Shown piece after piece: positions 12,166 through 13,594 of a stretch of 13,594 nucleotides of DNA. Position 1 is the stretch's first letter, and the number at the start of each line of letters is the position of its first letter. This DNA is from Candidatus Falkowbacteria bacterium CG10_big_fil_rev_8_21_14_0_10_43_11 (GTDB lineage Bacteria; Patescibacteriota; Patescibacteriia; Patescibacteriales; XYC2-FULL-47-12). The stretch covers positions 1 to 13,594 of the forward strand of contig PFAS01000064.1 of the NCBI GenBank assembly GCA_002778635.1. The letters run 5' to 3'. A program made the position numbers and the translations under genes. The notes beneath the pieces are model-generated. The model was given only the letters and a program-made list of their open reading frames with translations, made no database searches and was not told where the DNA came from.

Positions 12166-12279
12166 AACACAGATTTTTTGCGGATAAAAACAGATCACGG
12201 ATGTGCACCAATGCTGCATTAACGCCAATCCGTGCTCTGTGTAAATCCGTAAAATAATCCGTGCAGATCCGTGTTTAAT
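12166..12279. repeat. ATCCGTG-type word repeat, inverted
   Basis: The word family ACACAGATTT / GCGGAT / ATCACGGAT (12166-12202) appears again in reverse complement as AATCCGTG, CTCTGTGTAAATCCG and ATAATCCGTGCAGATCCGTG (12227-12275). The two halves form a long imperfect inverted repeat between the first atp gene and atpB. Confidence 0.65.
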
Positions 12280-13143
12280 ATGGGAGAAGAACAAAATTTA
12301 CATGATGTAGAAGAGGTTGTGACAGCACAGACAGAAACCCACGAAATAGTTCATGAGCAGACTTTATTCGCCGAGCCATTATGGCATATCGGCGGTTTTC
12401 CAATTACCAATTCGCTAATGGTCAGCTGGACGGTGGTTATTTTGATTATTTTGGGTTCGTTGATTTTGCGTGTGTTGTTGAAAAAAGTGCCGGGGAAAAT
12501 TCAGGGCGCGATGGAAATGGTTTTTGAATGGTTTTTGGAAACTTTTGATTCCATTACCGGCAGCCGCCAAAAATCGCTGCAGTTTTTTCCTCTTATTTTC
12601 GCCTTTTTTATTTTTATTTTATTAAATAATTGGTTTGGGCTTTTGCCGGGCGTGGGCACTATCGGACAGGTGGTTAATGAATACGGCGAATTAGTTTTTG
12701 TGCCGTATTTGCGCGGCGGCACCGCGGATTTGAATACGACGCTCGCGCTCGCGTTAATCGCGATTATCGCGTCGCATCTGTTCGGCATTTTTAAAATCGG
12801 TCCTTGGACGCATCTTAATAAATTTATCAACATTAAAGCATTTTTAGAAATACCGAAAAAAATAATGAAAGAGCCGACTATTATTTTAGTTAATCCGATA
12901 AAAGCGTTTGTTGGCATCGTGGAGGTAGTCGGTGAAGTCGCCAAAGTCGCCTCGCTGTCGTTTCGTTTGTTCGGCAATATTTTCGCGGGCGAAGTATTGC
13001 TTGCATCCATGGCGGCGCTAGTCGCGTGGATTGTCCCGATTCCGTTTATGTTTTTAGAATTAATAGTCGGCGTTATTCAGGCACTGATTTTTGCGATGCT
13101 GACGCTGGCATTTTTAACCATCAATACGAGCGAGGAGCACTAA
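12280..13143 (+). CDS. atpB: ATP synthase Fo subunit a
   Basis: The membrane stator subunit that forms the proton half-channels against the c-ring. The key arginine is R229 in LSFRLFGNIFAGE (227-239), and Q267 lies in the following conserved helix VGVIQALIFAMLTLAFL. Other marks are FFPLIFAFFIFILLNNWFGL (102-121), DLNTTLALAL (150-159) and NPIKAFVGIVEVVGEVAK (205-222). The acidic N-terminus (about 30 residues) lies before the first helix. I chose the ATG at 12280: the in-frame GTG at 12271 belongs to the ATCCGTGTTT repeat word and adds only three residues. The length of 287 is normal for the long type. Confidence 0.95.
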   Translation: MGEEQNLHDVEEVVTAQTETHEIVHEQTLFAEPLWHIGGFPITNSLMVSWTVVILIILGSLILRVLLKKVPGKIQGAMEMVFEWFLETFDSITGSRQKSLQFFPLIFAFFIFILLNNWFGLLPGVGTIGQVVNEYGELVFVPYLRGGTADLNTTLALALIAIIASHLFGIFKIGPWTHLNKFINIKAFLEIPKKIMKEPTIILVNPIKAFVGIVEVVGEVAKVASLSFRLFGNIFAGEVLLASMAALVAWIVPIPFMFLELIVGVIQALIFAMLTLAFLTINTSEEH

Positions 13144-13149
13144 CATAAA

Positions 13150-13240
13150 TTTCTAATTCCTAATTAACCTAATTTCTAATGAATTTCCAAAATTAAAGCA
13201 TTGGGATTTGATTAGGAATTAGATATTAGAAATTAGTAAT
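13150..13240. repeat. CTAATTCCTAATT-type word repeat, inverted
   Basis: CTAATTCCTAAT (13153-13164) pairs perfectly with ATTAGGAATTAG (13211-13222), and CTAATTTCTAAT (13169-13180) with ATTAGAAATTAG (13225-13236). The order of the arms is parallel rather than nested, so the two stems cannot form together except as a pseudoknot or alternatives. It fills the atpB-atpE gap. Confidence 0.65.
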
Positions 13241-13323
13241 TTATTAAGTTGATAGTTCAACCGACGTTAAATAAATAAAAACATTCGTCTAAAGTAATGG
13301 GCTGTCAAATAATGGAGAATTTT

Positions 13324-13536
13324 ATGGATCTAACAATGCTTGCCAAAGCGATTGCGATCGGCATCGGCGCTATCGCGCCAGCCTTAGCTATCGGCAAAAT
13401 TGGCGCGAAAGCGATGGAGTCAATCGGCCGCAATCCGGAAGCCGCGGGGAAAATTTTAGTCCCGATGCTTTTGGCCGCCGCGTTCGCGGAAGCCATCGCC
13501 ATTTACGCGCTCGTGGTCGCGTTTTCTATCAAATAG
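13324..13536 (+). CDS. atpE: ATP synthase Fo subunit c
   Basis: A 70-residue two-helix hairpin protein that forms the rotor c-ring. Helix 1 is about 5-27, the polar loop is SIGRNPEAAGK (33-43) and helix 2 is about 45-67. The ion-binding carboxylate is E56 in AFAEAIAIYALV. The residues after E56 are Ala-Ile rather than Ser-Thr, and the helix 1 position of the Na+-ligand Gln is Ile, so a proton-type ring is expected. The glycine-rich helix-packing motif is partly replaced by alanine (PALAIG). I chose the ATG at 13324 because GGAG (13314-13317) lies six bases upstream; earlier in-frame ATGs at 13297 and 13312 would add an unusual N-terminus. Confidence 0.95.
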   Translation: MDLTMLAKAIAIGIGAIAPALAIGKIGAKAMESIGRNPEAAGKILVPMLLAAAFAEAIAIYALVVAFSIK

Positions 13537-13548
13537 TAGTTTTACAGT

Positions 13549-13570
13549 CGGGAGCTCATTTGGGCTCTCG
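13549..13570 (+). repeat. Intercistronic hairpin after atpE
   Basis: CGGGAGC (13549-13555) pairs with GCTCTCG (13564-13570), one G-U. No T run follows, so it is more likely an mRNA stability element that helps high atpE expression than a terminator. Confidence 0.5.
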
Positions 13571-13594
13571 GAGTAAGATTATTAAAAATTTTCA

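Noticed and set aside
12501..13010. A 169-codon minus-strand ORF inside atpB
   Set aside because: It is antisense to the conserved atpB and reflects the codon bias of that gene; its translation shows no family marks.
1..13594. CRISPR arrays, transposases, phage genes or toxin-antitoxin modules
   Set aside because: No regularly spaced repeats with unique spacers and no recognisable mobile-element or toxin genes were seen.

Overview
The window looks like a chromosomal piece of a Candidate Phyla Radiation (Patescibacteria, Parcubacteria-like) bacterium. This is inferred from compact, often overlapping genes, weak or absent Shine-Dalgarno sites, tRNAs without an encoded CCA, short versions of core enzymes (RsmI without its C-terminal extension, MetG without an appended tRNA-binding domain), a large unrecognised membrane protein, and many short repeated words between genes. 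The genetic code appears standard: TAA, TAG and TGA (the glycosyltransferase) are all used as stops.

Layout. 1-350: two strong hairpins, tRNA-Asn(GTT) on the minus strand, and a hairpin region. 345-1169: a minus-strand PflX-like (COG1313) radical SAM gene, cut by an in-frame TAG 36 codons before the end of its recognisable C-terminus. 1278-1871: a DedA/VTT membrane protein, convergent with and overlapping a minus-strand pair of an alpha/beta hydrolase and a GT4 glycosyltransferase (2-3865). 3984-4205: a self-contained minus-strand unit with promoter, ribosome site, a 31-codon ORF with nine cysteines, and terminator. 4288-6282: a small two-helix protein and a 550-residue membrane protein of unknown function. 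6357-9039: rsmI, a Nudix hydrolase and metG. 9216-11387: cvpA-like (probably leaderless), tsaC/sua5-like and tatD. 11440-11659: a minus-strand tRNA-Arg(TCT) / tRNA-Phe(GAA) unit. 11904-13536: the start of the F1Fo ATP synthase operon (AtpZ/AtpI-like, atpB, atpE), which runs off the right edge.

Most of the genes are housekeeping: translation (tRNAs, MetG, RsmI, and TsaC for t6A), DNA or general hydrolysis (TatD, Nudix), envelope and membrane functions, and energy coupling. Convergent and divergent arrangements set the transcription units. The best-supported ones are the Cys-rich unit, the tRNA unit and the atp operon, each with a recognisable sigma-70-type promoter.

Four things stand out. The tRNA-Phe gene is split inside its anticodon stem by 56 bases made exactly of two abutting hairpins. 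The 31-residue Cys-rich peptide looks metallothionein-like. Short palindromic segments sit in frame inside metG (30 nt) and tatD (33 nt), recalling Rickettsia palindromic elements. The radical SAM gene has an amber codon before a conserved tail. Several gene junctions carry different families of short repeated words, often as inverted repeats.
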